Source of the DNA: VBDM01 sp035651815
Lineage (GTDB): Bacteria > Pseudomonadota > Gammaproteobacteria > Burkholderiales > SG8-39
NCBI GenBank assembly: GCA_035651815.1
Contig: DASRFB010000130.1
Coordinates: 13,224-77,223, forward strand
Direction of reading: 5' to 3'
Length of the DNA stretch: 64,000 bases
The translations under genes were made by a program, and so were the position numbers. The notes beneath the pieces were generated by a model. The model worked only from the letters and a program-made list of their open reading frames with translations. It was not told where the DNA came from and did no database searches. Of this stretch, positions 8,903 through 17,128 are shown in pieces (the stretch's first letter is position 1; each line of letters begins with the position of its first letter).

Positions 8903-10378
8903 TTACATGTGGTACGCGGTCTCCCCGTGCGAGGTGATGTCGAGGCCTTCGCGCTCTTCTTCTTCCGGCACGCGCAGCCCGACCAGCAGGTCGGCGATCT
9001 TGTAGGAGACGTAGGCGACGACCGCGGTCCAGACGAAGACCAGGCCGACCGCTTTGAGCTGGATCCAGAGCTGAGCCCAGACGCCCGGGTAGCCCATCTT
9101 CATGGTCACCCAGTCCTGCACCGACCCGGGTCCACCCAGACCGGGCGAGTTGAACACGCCGGTCAGCAGCGCGCCGAGAATGCCGCCGAGAGCGTGCACG
9201 CCGAAGACGTCGAGCGAGTCGTCGGCCCCGAGCAGCTTCTTCAGGCCGTTGACGCCCCACAGGCACACCAGGCCGACCGCGATGCCGATCACGAACGCGC
9301 CCGGGATCCCGACGTTGCCCGCGGCCGGAGTGATCGCGACCAATCCGGCCACCGCGCCCGAGGCGGCCCCCACCATGCTCGGCTTGCCCTTGAAGATCCA
9401 TTCGCCGAACGTCCACGAGAGCACCGCGCACGCGGTCGCGAGGAACGTGTTGATGAACGCGAGCGCCGCGAAGCCGTTCGCTTCCAGGGCCGAGCCGGCG
9501 TTGAACCCGAACCAGCCCATCCACAGCAGGGCCGCGCCGATCATGGTCATGGTCACGCTGTGCGGAGTCATCGCTTCCTTGCCGAAGCCGATGCGCTTGC
9601 CGACCACGTACGCGCCGACCAGGCCCGCGACGCCCGCGTTGATGTGCACGACCGTGCCGCCCGCGAAGTCGAGCGCGCCCCATTGCCAGATCAGGCCCGC
9701 CCTGCCGGTCACCGCTTCCACGGTCTTCGGATCGGTGAACGCGTCGGGACCCGGGAAGAACCAGACCATGTGCGCGATCGGCGCATAGCTGAACGTGAAC
9801 CAGAGCACCATGAAAATGAGCACGGCGCTGAAGCGCACGCGCTCGACGATGGCGCCGAGGATCAGGCAGCAGGTAATCGCGGCGAAGGTTGCCTGGAACG
9901 CGACGTAGACCAGCTCGTAAAGCGGCGTGTTCTTGCTGAACGTGGCCGCCATCGAGAAGTCGCCTTTGATGGGGTCGAACGTGCCTTTGAGGAACAGGCG
10001 CTCGGTCAGGCTGCCGAAGAACGAGTTCCCCTCGGTGAACGCTAGGCTGTATCCGTACACGCACCAGATCACCGTGATCAGCGAGAACACGACGAACACC
10101 TGCATCAGCACCGACAGCATGTTCTTCGAGCGGACGAGGCCGCCGTAGAACAGCGCGAGAGCCGGCACGCTCATCATGAGCACGAGCGCGGTCGATGTGA
10201 GCATCCACGCGACGTCGCCCTTGTTCGGCGTGGGCGCGGGCGCGGCGGTGGCCGCGGGCGCCGCCGCCGGCGCCGCCGCAGCAGCGCCGGCCCCGGCGGC
10301 AGGTTTGTCCTGCGCGAACGTCGGAGCGCAAAGACCCGCGACGCTGAGCAGGGCGAGAATGGCGAAAAGTTTCTTCAT
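8903..10378 (-). CDS. amtB: Ammonium transporter AmtB
   Basis: 491 residues. An N-terminal signal peptide is followed by an Ala/Pro-rich linker (about residues 23-52) and then the 11-helix Amt channel. Typical signatures are ALFYGGLVRSKN, the pore histidines in APIAHMVW and FGVHALGG, and the closing DGLDITSHGE-like motif (EGLDITSHGE). It conducts ammonium across the inner membrane and is plugged by GlnK under nitrogen sufficiency. It sits 11 bases downstream of glnK and ends in a strong terminator. The long Ala-rich linker after the signal peptide is common in betaproteobacterial Amt proteins. Confidence 0.96.
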   Translation of the reverse strand: MKKLFAILALLSVAGLCAPTFAQDKPAAGAGAAAAAPAAAPAATAAPAPTPNKGDVAWMLTSTALVLMMSVPALALFYGGLVRSKNMLSVLMQVFVVFSLITVIWCVYGYSLAFTEGNSFFGSLTERLFLKGTFDPIKGDFSMAATFSKNTPLYELVYVAFQATFAAITCCLILGAIVERVRFSAVLIFMVLWFTFSYAPIAHMVWFFPGPDAFTDPKTVEAVTGRAGLIWQWGALDFAGGTVVHINAGVAGLVGAYVVGKRIGFGKEAMTPHSVTMTMIGAALLWMGWFGFNAGSALEANGFAALAFINTFLATACAVLSWTFGEWIFKGKPSMVGAASGAVAGLVAITPAAGNVGIPGAFVIGIAVGLVCLWGVNGLKKLLGADDSLDVFGVHALGGILGALLTGVFNSPGLGGPGSVQDWVTMKMGYPGVWAQLWIQLKAVGLVFVWTAVVAYVSYKIADLLVGLRVPEEEEREGLDITSHGETAYHM

Positions 10379-10389
10379 CGTATTCTCCT

Positions 10390-10728
10390 TCAGAGAGCCT
10401 CCGCGCCGGTCTCGCCGGTGCGGATTCTGACGACTTGTTCGAGATCGAAGACGAAGATCTTTCCGTCCCCGATCTTGCCCGTATTGGCGGATTTCTCGAT
10501 CGCCTCGATGGCCTGGTCGAGCAGCGTGTCCTTGATCGCCGCCTCGACCTTCACCTTCGGCAGGAAATCGACCACGTATTCGGCTCCGCGATAGAGCTCG
10601 GTGTGGCCCTTTTGCCGTCCGAAGCCCTTGACCTCGGTGACCGTGATGCCCTGCACGCCGATCGCTGACAGGGCCTCGCGCACCTCGTCAAGCTTGAACG
10701 GCTTGATGATTGCGGTGACTAGCTTCAT
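10390..10728 (-). CDS. glnK: Nitrogen regulatory P-II protein GlnK
   Basis: 112 residues, the exact P-II length. The T-loop holds the uridylylation tyrosine at residue 51 (GHTELYRGAEYVV). The C-terminal GKIGDGKIFV and the VRIRTGETG ATP/2-oxoglutarate-binding segments are intact. P-II trimers sense 2-oxoglutarate, ATP/ADP and glutamine. The partner encoded next door is AmtB, whose pore it blocks, so the gene is best called glnK. It probably has no promoter of its own, as only 33 bases separate it from the porin gene. Confidence 0.95.
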   Translation of the reverse strand: MKLVTAIIKPFKLDEVREALSAIGVQGITVTEVKGFGRQKGHTELYRGAEYVVDFLPKVKVEAAIKDTLLDQAIEAIEKSANTGKIGDGKIFVFDLEQVVRIRTGETGAEAL

Positions 10729-10761
10729 GAATGTCTCCGTATGGGTTGCCGACGGGCGAGG

Positions 10762-11898
10762 CTAGAACTTGTACAGCGCCTGGAGCGCGTAGGTCAGCAG
10801 CGTCTTGCTCATTCCGCTTCCGCTGATCTCGTTGAAGACCTCGGTGCTCGCTCGGTCCTGCCGTATTTCGCCGCGCACTTCGAAGCTGGTGCTCGGCAGG
10901 TATGCGAGGGTGACGGTGCCCTCCTTGTACTTGGCGCCCTCGTGGCCGAAGTGGAATCCGTCCTTGTCCTTGAAGGTCTCCGCCCGGAGCGCGGCGCGCA
11001 GCTTGGGGCTGATCATGTAGGTGAAGTAGCCCGCGAAGCCGTCGTACTTCGCCTTCGTGGGCGTCCCGTCGGACAGCGCCGGAAAGTTCTCCTGCTGCAC
11101 TCTCAGGTACTCGGCGCCGATGGTCATGGTGTCGCTCAAGGTATACGCGGCCACGAGATTCGCGCTGCTGCGCTTGCCCTCCGAACTGGCGCCCGTGATT
11201 TCCTTGCCGAAGTAGCCCGACGCCGCGAGCGTGAGCGGCTTGATCGGATTCAGGCTGACACCCAGCTCCACCGTCTTGCCCTTGTTCTGGTCCTGCAGCT
11301 GGTCCCAGCCGTTGTTGACGCCGGCGGTGAGGCTCACGGTGTCGCTCATCGCGTACACGGCGCGCACGCCGGTGTGCGTGAATGGAACCGCCCCGAACAG
11401 GATCGAGCGCGAGATGTTGTTGTTGCCGGTGCTCGCGATCACCTCCGTCCCGTGCAGGGTCACGAATTTGCCCGCCATCAGAGTGACGGGGCCGCTGGCA
11501 TACTGGCCGTAGGCTTGCGTGATGTCGAACATCGAGGTCGTCGTCGCCGAAGCGCCCGGAGCCGCGGTCTCGGGAAAGGAATGGATGACCTGAGCGTCCT
11601 TGCCGGCGGTGATGTTCACGAGGCCGCCTGCGCCTTCTTTCGGCTGCTTCGCGACCTGCAGGCCGAACTGGTGAAGCGCAAACGAGTTGTTCTGCGAATC
11701 GAAGACGCGATCGCTGAAGCCGGTCTCGAGGTTGCGGTTCGCGTGCGTGTACTGCGTGTCGATCCAGCCGCTGACCGTGACGCCAGAAGCCTCGAGCACC
11801 TTGTCGAGCGTCGGCACTGCGGCGGCCGCCTGGGCGAGGACCGTGGTGGGGGCCGCGAAGGCGGCCGATACTGCGGTTGCTATTAGAGCTTTTTTCAT
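10762..11898 (-). CDS. Outer-membrane beta-barrel porin, nitrogen-regulated
   Basis: 378 residues. A signal peptide with a cleavage site near residue 22 (VLAQA) is followed by alternating amphipathic strands and a C-terminal phenylalanine, the standard outer-membrane barrel ending. It resembles the OmpL/beta-barrel porin-2 type family (GWIDTQYTHANRN near the N-terminus, MAGKFVTLHGTEVI). As the first gene of the glnK-amtB operon, it probably lets ammonium or small nitrogen compounds cross the outer membrane; that role is inferred from context alone. A sigma-54 promoter lies 47 bases upstream. Confidence 0.8.
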   Translation of the reverse strand: MKKALIATAVSAAFAAPTTVLAQAAAAVPTLDKVLEASGVTVSGWIDTQYTHANRNLETGFSDRVFDSQNNSFALHQFGLQVAKQPKEGAGGLVNITAGKDAQVIHSFPETAAPGASATTTSMFDITQAYGQYASGPVTLMAGKFVTLHGTEVIASTGNNNISRSILFGAVPFTHTGVRAVYAMSDTVSLTAGVNNGWDQLQDQNKGKTVELGVSLNPIKPLTLAASGYFGKEITGASSEGKRSSANLVAAYTLSDTMTIGAEYLRVQQENFPALSDGTPTKAKYDGFAGYFTYMISPKLRAALRAETFKDKDGFHFGHEGAKYKEGTVTLAYLPSTSFEVRGEIRQDRASTEVFNEISGSGMSKTLLTYALQALYKF

Positions 11899-11944
11899 CG
11901 GGTGTTCCTTTCCCTGGGAGGGTTCAACAAGACCTTGGTCTCAT

Positions 11945-11960
11945 AGCACGGGGCGTGCCA
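11945..11960 (-). promoter_or_regulatory. Sigma-54 (RpoN) promoter of the porin-glnK-amtB operon
   Basis: The minus strand reads TGGCACGCCCCGTGCT. Against the -24/-12 consensus TGGCACG-N4-TTGCW this has a perfect -24 element, correct spacing and one mismatch in the -12 element (GTGC for TTGC). It sits 47 bases ahead of the porin start, and the candidate NtrC sites lie upstream at enhancer distance. Confidence 0.75.
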
Positions 11961-12022
11961 TCGATCTTTGTGTTTTACTTTCATAGGTATGTGCGGAGAC
12001 CGCCGCCCGTGGCCCGCCTCCA

Positions 12023-12039
12023 TGCACCAGGCCGGGGCG
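12023..12039 (-). promoter_or_regulatory. Candidate NtrC-binding site (proximal)
   Basis: TGCACC (12023-12028), a 5-base gap, then GGGGCG. One half-site of the TGCACC-N5-GGTGCA consensus is perfect and the other matches 4 of 6. It lies about 65 bases upstream of the sigma-54 promoter. Confidence 0.4.
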
Positions 12040-12054
12040 ATGTCCGCTGGCGCG

Positions 12055-12071
12055 TGCACCGGGTCAGTGCG
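12055..12071 (-). promoter_or_regulatory. Candidate NtrC-binding site (distal)
   Basis: TGCACC (12055-12060), a 5-base gap, then AGTGCG. One half-site is perfect and the second matches 4 of 6. Its centre is 32 bases (three helical turns) from the centre of the proximal site, the same-face arrangement expected for paired NtrC dimers. Confidence 0.5.
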
Positions 12072-12126
12072 GTAGTCGCAAAGGCGGGTGGAACGTTAAA
12101 TTCGGGGGCTTCATCCGGGAAACGCC

Positions 12127-12369
12127 ATGACGCAAGCAAACTTGCTGGACGAGGTCGGTGCACGAGTGAAGGAGATCCTCGCCTCGAGTCCGGCGAAGGA
12201 CGTCGAGACCAATCTGCGCGCGATGCTCGCCTCGGTGTTCGAGCGTCTGCAGCTCGCCACGCGCGAGCAGCTCGACGTGCAGGAGCGCGTGCTCGCCCGC
12301 ACCCGCGAAAAGCTGGGCGCGCTCGAAGCACGCGTGGCGGAGCTCGAGGCGCGGCTTCGCCAGCGCTGA
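12127..12369 (+). CDS. ubiK: Ubiquinone biosynthesis accessory factor UbiK (BMFP/YqiC family)
   Basis: 80 residues, almost entirely helical. An amphipathic N-terminal helix (LLDEVGARVKEILAS) is followed by a heptad-rich C-terminal coiled coil (about residues 45-80, LEARVAELEARLRQR). This is the BMFP/YqiC architecture. UbiK trimerises and helps the soluble ubiquinone-synthesis complex work under aerobic conditions. Its stop is 2 bases ahead of comM, a neighbour pair typical of betaproteobacteria. The promoter is presumably in the gap shared with the divergent porin operon. Confidence 0.85.
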   Translation: MTQANLLDEVGARVKEILASSPAKDVETNLRAMLASVFERLQLATREQLDVQERVLARTREKLGALEARVAELEARLRQR

Positions 12370-12371
12370 TC

Positions 12372-13874
12372 GTGTCGCTCGCCGTCCTGCGAAGCCGGGC
12401 GCTGACGGGCCTCGAGGCGCCCGAGGTCACCGTGGAAGTGCACCTGGCCAACGGACTCCCGGGTTTCACGATCGTCGGCCTACCGGACACCGAAGTGAAA
12501 GAGAGCAAGGACCGAGTGCGCGCCGCGCTGCTCAATTCGCGCTTCGATTTCCCGAGCCGGCGGATCACGGTCAATCTGGCTCCTGCGGAGCTTCCCAAGG
12601 AAAGCGGCCGGTTCGATCTACCGATCGCGCTGGGGATCCTGGTCGCTTCGCAGCAATTGCCGGCGGAGCCGCTGTCGCGCTACGAGTTCGCCGGGGAGCT
12701 GTCGCTCTCGGGCGAAATCAGGCCGGTGCGCGGGGCGCTCGCCATGACGTGGCGCGCGGCGAGCAAGGGCCGTGCGTTCGTGCTTCCAACGGCGAGCGCC
12801 GCCGAGGCCGCGCTGGTTGGCGGCGCCGAGATCTATCCTGCCGACTCGCTGATCGCCGTTTGCAGACATCTTCGCGGCGAGTCCCCGCTCGGCCGGTATC
12901 CCCGCAGCACCCTCGGCGCGTCGCGGGCTTCATACCCCGACCTGAGCGACGTCAAAGGACAGGCGCACGCGAAGCGCGCGCTGGAGGTGGCCGCGTCCGG
13001 AGGGCACAGCGTCCTGATGGCGGGGCCGCCGGGGACCGGCAAATCGATGCTGGCGGCGCGTTTCCCGGGCCTGCTGCCCGAGATGACGGACGCCGAGGCG
13101 CTCGAGTCGGCGGCGCTGCAATCGCTCGGGTCTCCCGGATTCCGCGTGGAGCGTTGGAAGCAGCGGCCATTCCGCGCGCCTCATCATTCGGCTTCGAGCG
13201 TCGCCCTCGTCGGGGGTGGCGGCGATCCGCGGCCGGGGGAGATCTCCCTCGCCCACCACGGTGTGCTGTTCCTCGACGAGCTGCCGGAGTTCGAGCGCCG
13301 GGTGCTCGAGGCGCTGCGCGAGCCCCTCGAGTCGGGCCGCGTGGCGATCTCGCGCGCGGCGCGTCAAGCCGAGTTCCCCGCGAGCTTTCAGCTCATCGCG
13401 GCGATGAATCCGTGCCCTTGCGGATACCTTGGACACTACAGCGGACGCTGCCGATGCACGCCGGACCAGGTCGCGCGCTACCGGCGCAAGCTCTCCGGGC
13501 CGCTACTCGACCGGATCGACGTCCAGATCGAAGTGCCGTCGCTGCGCGAGGACGACCTTACGCGACTGCCGGAGGGCGAGAGCTCGGGCCAGGTCCGCAC
13601 CCGCGTGCAGGCGGCGTATGCGCGGCAACTCGAGCGCCAGGGCAAGCCGAACGCGCGACTCGCACCGCGCGAGGTCGAGCGCCTGTGCCGCGTCGGCGAT
13701 GACGCCGCCACCCTGCTCAAGCAGGCCATCGTCCGGATCAATCTGTCCGCGCGCGCGTACCACCGGGTGCTGAAGCTCGCGCGCACCATCGCCGACCTGG
13801 CCGGAGAGGCGGGCGTCGGAATCACGCACGTCGCCGAGGCGATCCAGTATCGCCGCCTGGACCGGCCCGCCTGA
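12372..13874 (+). CDS. comM: ComM/YifB-family Mg-chelatase-like AAA+ ATPase
   Basis: 500 residues from GTG 12372, chosen because SLAVLRSRALTGLEAP is the usual ComM N-terminus. An N-terminal ribosomal-S5/Lon-like domain (about residues 20-125) precedes the AAA+ core with Walker A GPPGTGKS (about residues 218-225) and Walker B VLFLDELPEF. A cysteine-rich segment follows (CPCGYLGHYSGRCRC), then the C-terminal Mg-chelatase subdomain. ComM is a hexameric helicase that extends branch migration during natural transformation. Presence does not prove competence, since the gene is widespread. Confidence 0.93.
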   Translation: MSLAVLRSRALTGLEAPEVTVEVHLANGLPGFTIVGLPDTEVKESKDRVRAALLNSRFDFPSRRITVNLAPAELPKESGRFDLPIALGILVASQQLPAEPLSRYEFAGELSLSGEIRPVRGALAMTWRAASKGRAFVLPTASAAEAALVGGAEIYPADSLIAVCRHLRGESPLGRYPRSTLGASRASYPDLSDVKGQAHAKRALEVAASGGHSVLMAGPPGTGKSMLAARFPGLLPEMTDAEALESAALQSLGSPGFRVERWKQRPFRAPHHSASSVALVGGGGDPRPGEISLAHHGVLFLDELPEFERRVLEALREPLESGRVAISRAARQAEFPASFQLIAAMNPCPCGYLGHYSGRCRCTPDQVARYRRKLSGPLLDRIDVQIEVPSLREDDLTRLPEGESSGQVRTRVQAAYARQLERQGKPNARLAPREVERLCRVGDDAATLLKQAIVRINLSARAYHRVLKLARTIADLAGEAGVGITHVAEAIQYRRLDRPA

Positions 13875-13877
13875 CGC

Positions 13878-14714
13878 ATGTCGACCTACGCGATCGGCGA
13901 CGTGCAGGGTTGCTTCGAAGAGCTCGGGCAGCTGCTCGACGCCTTGGCCTTCGACCGCCGGAAGGACCGGCTCTGGCTGGTCGGCGATCTGGTGAATCGC
14001 GGGCCACAGTCGCTCGCCGTGCTGCGATTCGTCCGCGACCTCGGGAGCGCGGCGGTGACGGTGCTCGGCAACCACGACCTGCATCTGCTCACGTACGCGG
14101 CCGGCCTGGCGAAGCCGCGCCCGGACGACACGCTCGACGAGGTCCTCGCCGCGCCGGATCGCGCCGAGCTGATCGAATGGCTACGCGGGCTTCCGATGAT
14201 CCATGTCGAGAGGGAGCACGTGCTGGTGCACGCCGGGCTGCTTCCGCAGTGGAGCGTGCAGCAGGCCCAGGGGCTCGGTCGGGAGGTCGAAGCCGCGCTG
14301 CGCGGCCCGCGGCATCGCGAGTTCCTCACCCGGCTCTATGGAGGCAAGCCGGATCGCTGGGACGATGCCCTGCGCGATGCGGACCGGCTGCGCGTGATCG
14401 TCAACGCGATGACGCGGATGCGCTTCTGCACCGAGGATGGAGTCATGGAATTCCAGACGAAGGGCGAGGCCGCCGAGGCCCCGCCCGGCTACACGCCCTG
14501 GTTCGATGTCCCGGGCCGCAGGAGCGCGGACCACACCGTGGTTTGCGGCCATTGGTCGGCCTTGGGCTTGCGTGTCGCGCCGAGGCTGCTCGCTCTGGAT
14601 TCGGGATGCGTCTGGGGCGGCCGCCTCACCGCGGTGAGACTCGAGGACCGGGCGATCACTCAGGTCGAGTGCCGGGCGTGGGCGGCCTCGGAATCCGGAG
14701 CGCGCCGGCGATAG
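13878..14714 (+). CDS. apaH: Symmetrical bis(5'-nucleosyl)-tetraphosphatase ApaH
   Basis: 278 residues of the calcineurin-like phosphoesterase fold with its metal-binding motifs in order: GDVQG (residues 7-11), GDLVNRGP, GNHD, VHAG and CGHW. ApaH hydrolyses Ap4A to two ADP and removes Np4 caps from RNA. It starts 3 bases after comM. Its last 59 bases overlap the convergent acyltransferase gene, so the ends of these two proteins are encoded on opposite strands of the same DNA. Confidence 0.95.
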   Translation: MSTYAIGDVQGCFEELGQLLDALAFDRRKDRLWLVGDLVNRGPQSLAVLRFVRDLGSAAVTVLGNHDLHLLTYAAGLAKPRPDDTLDEVLAAPDRAELIEWLRGLPMIHVEREHVLVHAGLLPQWSVQQAQGLGREVEAALRGPRHREFLTRLYGGKPDRWDDALRDADRLRVIVNAMTRMRFCTEDGVMEFQTKGEAAEAPPGYTPWFDVPGRRSADHTVVCGHWSALGLRVAPRLLALDSGCVWGGRLTAVRLEDRAITQVECRAWAASESGARRR

Positions 14715-15504
14715 CGTTCTCGGCCGCCTCGGCGACGGCGCGGCGTTCTCCGCCGGCGGCGGCGAATCGTGGGGCGTAAGTCACCTCGACCACGATCCGA
14801 CGCGCGGACAAGGTGCCCCACAGCGCGCCGAGAAACGAAGTCTCGCCGACGTAGGCGGCGGCATCGCTGCGTCTGCCCGAGGCATCCAGGTAGCGCAACG
14901 CCACGGGCTGTATCGTCGCTGCGGCGTCGATCGCGGGCTGGAAAAGCGCCGCGTGGAAGCGCTCAAGCGTATCGCCGAAAGTGGTCGTCCCTTCCGGGCA
15001 GATCGCGACCAGTGTTCCGTCGGCGAGCTCTCGCGCGATCGCCTCACGGGCGGCCCGCGCGCCGGCCCTCGTCCCCCTCTCGATGTAGAGCGTCCCGACC
15101 AGGGTGCATAGCCATCCCGCCACGGGCCACGACCGGATCTCCGACTTGGCGACGAAGGTCGCGGGAAGGATGGCGTCGATTACAAAGATATCGAGCCAGG
15201 AAATGTGGTTGAGCACGAGCATGCAGCATCGCGGCAGTTCGGGCGTGCCGCTCTTCTCGCGCACCGACACTGCGAGGATCGAAAGCAGGGTCTGGGACCA
15301 GCGGCGCTTCTCGGCGGAGCGCTGCTCGGGCGACAGGCGCGGATACCGCAAATCCGCGATGAGTAGGCCGCGGATCAGGTGCACGCAAAGCCGCGCGAGC
15401 CGTCCGAGCCGCAGCCATATCGGCGTCTTGCCGTCCGGCGTCTCTTCGGCCGGGAGTCTAGAAATCTCGTCCGAAATGGCGGCGATACTCCGTGGCGATC
15501 GCAT
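14656..15504 (-). CDS. 1-acyl-sn-glycerol-3-phosphate acyltransferase (PlsC family)
   Basis: 282 residues with the acyltransferase motifs: NHISWLD (HX4D), a variant GTLYIERG block and CPEGTTTFGD. A hydrophobic segment around residues 36-52 anchors it to the inner membrane. It would acylate lysophosphatidate or a related lysolipid; the exact acceptor is not readable. ATG 15504 is favoured (GTG 15507 lies just before it), as no other start codon occurs before the transmembrane segment. The gene therefore overlaps the kinase gene upstream by 47 bases. It is last in the aroQ-acc run. Confidence 0.85.
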   Translation of the reverse strand: MRSPRSIAAISDEISRLPAEETPDGKTPIWLRLGRLARLCVHLIRGLLIADLRYPRLSPEQRSAEKRRWSQTLLSILAVSVREKSGTPELPRCCMLVLNHISWLDIFVIDAILPATFVAKSEIRSWPVAGWLCTLVGTLYIERGTRAGARAAREAIARELADGTLVAICPEGTTTFGDTLERFHAALFQPAIDAAATIQPVALRYLDASGRRSDAAAYVGETSFLGALWGTLSARRIVVEVTYAPRFAAAGGERRAVAEAAENAIAGALRIPRPPTPGTRPE

Positions 15505-16390
15505 CACGGTCGAGCCAGTGATTCTGGCCGCCGCGCGCCGATATCTTCAGGGAGCCCATGAGCGACGCGAGCTGTCCCGTGCTGCGCCAGTCGCGGCCAG
15601 AAGCGATGCCGTACAGGAGCCCGGCACGGTAAGCGTCGCCGCAGCCCGTCGGATCGACCACGGCTTTCGCAGGCACGGCCGGGATGTCGATGCGCTCGCC
15701 GCCCGCGTAGATTACCGAGCCCTCGCCGCCGCGCGTCAGGATGAGCGCCTTCACCATGCCGGCGAGGGCCTGCAGAGTTCTGCCGGTGCGCTCCTCGAGC
15801 AGCTTGCCTTCGTAGTCGTTGACCGCCACGTAAGTGGCGCGGCCGACGAAGCCGAGCAGCTCCTCGCCCGAGAACATCGGCAGTCCCTGGCCCGGGTCGA
15901 ACATGAACGGTATCCGGTGCGCGGCGAGGTCGCGGGCATGCTCGAGCATGCCCTCGCGGCCGTCCGGCGCGACGATCGCCAGGCCGACGCCCAGGTCGGG
16001 CGTGACGCGGTTGAGGTGCGCGTAGTTCATCGCGCCCGGATGGAATGCGGTGATCTGATTGTCGTCGAGATCGGTCGTGATGAACGCCTGCGCGGTAAAG
16101 GCCTCGGGTACCTGGCGTACGCATTCCTGCGATAGCTCCAGCCGCTCCAGCCGCTCCCGATAGGCAAGCGAATCGCTGCCGACCGTCGCCATGATCAACG
16201 GGTCGCCGCCGAGCATCTTCAGGTTATAGGCGATGTTTCCCGCGCAGCCGCCGAACTCCTTGCGCATCTCGGGCACCAGGAACGCGACATTGAGAATGTG
16301 GATCTGCTCCGGGAGGATGTGCTCTTTGAAGCGACCGGGGAAGACCATGATGTTGTCGTAGGCGATCGACCCGCAAAGAAGAATGCGCAT
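15458..16390 (-). CDS. PfkB-family sugar/nucleoside kinase (adenosine-kinase-like)
   Basis: 310 residues of the ribokinase fold. The N-terminal MRILLCGSIAYD, the substrate-lid motif GGCAGNIAYNLKMLGG and the C-terminal PfkB signature DPTGCGDAYRAG with its catalytic aspartate are all present. The long lid and Cys-rich GGCAG are common in bacterial adenosine-kinase-like proteins, but ribose or another sugar is possible. It starts 6 bases after the DUF3426 gene stop and belongs to the same minus-strand operon. Confidence 0.85.
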   Translation of the reverse strand: MRILLCGSIAYDNIMVFPGRFKEHILPEQIHILNVAFLVPEMRKEFGGCAGNIAYNLKMLGGDPLIMATVGSDSLAYRERLERLELSQECVRQVPEAFTAQAFITTDLDDNQITAFHPGAMNYAHLNRVTPDLGVGLAIVAPDGREGMLEHARDLAAHRIPFMFDPGQGLPMFSGEELLGFVGRATYVAVNDYEGKLLEERTGRTLQALAGMVKALILTRGGEGSVIYAGGERIDIPAVPAKAVVDPTGCGDAYRAGLLYGIASGRDWRSTGQLASLMGSLKISARGGQNHWLDRDAIATEYRRHFGRDF

Positions 16391-16396
16391 GGCGTG

Positions 16397-17128
16397 CTAT
16401 GGATAGAAGAGATAGAGACGGTAGCCGACCGGTTTCAGCGCGGCGGCTTCGATGTAGACGCGTACGGGCAGCTCGCTGTTGCCGGCGAATCCGGAGTCCG
16501 AGCTCGCCGCGCGCCCGAGATAGTCGCGCGCGTACAGCACGCGCCGCGCGACGGCCTGATCTTGCGCATCGGTGAGGGTCAGTTCGAGCGACGGGTATTG
16601 CTGAGGAAACGCGGCGCGGTTCCGGAGCGTCGCGGTGAGAACCATGACGCCTGGATTGGCCGCATCCGCCTGGAGGTCGGACGCCTCGATGCTCATGAGC
16701 TCCGCGCGCTTGGGCAGCGGCAGCTCGCACCCGAGCTCGGCGCACCAGCGCGCGACCGCGGGCTTCGCGCTCGGCCAGACCAGGACCAGCTCGCTGCGGA
16801 AGCGAAAGGCCAGCTGCCCGGCCAACGCGACGAGCGCCAGGGCGCTCGCGAAGGCCCAAAGGCGGCCGTGTCCCGAAGGCGCATCTCTCGATGCCGGCGC
16901 CGGAGCCTTCCGCGGTCCGGCGCCCGGACGCGAAACGCTGCCGACTGCATTCGTGCCTTGGGCGGCAGCGGACTGCGCCTTAGCGCCCGTCTCGGCGACG
17001 AGCCCGGAACGCGCGTCGAAGACGTTACCGCAGCGACCACAGCGCACCTGGCCCGAGCGCGCCGTGAGCTGCGCTTCCGTAACGCGGAAGGCGGTGCCGC
17101 ACTTCGGGCAGCGCGTCACGCCGCTCAT
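16397..17128 (-). CDS. Zinc-ribbon and DUF3426 domain membrane protein
   Basis: 243 residues in three parts. An N-terminal MJ0042-type zinc ribbon (about residues 7-37) has two cysteine pairs, CPKC and CGRC. A Pro/Ala-rich linker leads to one transmembrane helix near residues 90-110. A C-terminal DUF3426 domain probably lies in the periplasm. Its ATG overlaps the prmA stop (ATGA), so translation is coupled. The family regularly follows prmA in betaproteobacteria; its function is unknown. Confidence 0.85.
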   Translation of the reverse strand: MSGVTRCPKCGTAFRVTEAQLTARSGQVRCGRCGNVFDARSGLVAETGAKAQSAAAQGTNAVGSVSRPGAGPRKAPAPASRDAPSGHGRLWAFASALALVALAGQLAFRFRSELVLVWPSAKPAVARWCAELGCELPLPKRAELMSIEASDLQADAANPGVMVLTATLRNRAAFPQQYPSLELTLTDAQDQAVARRVLYARDYLGRAASSDSGFAGNSELPVRVYIEAAALKPVGYRLYLFYP

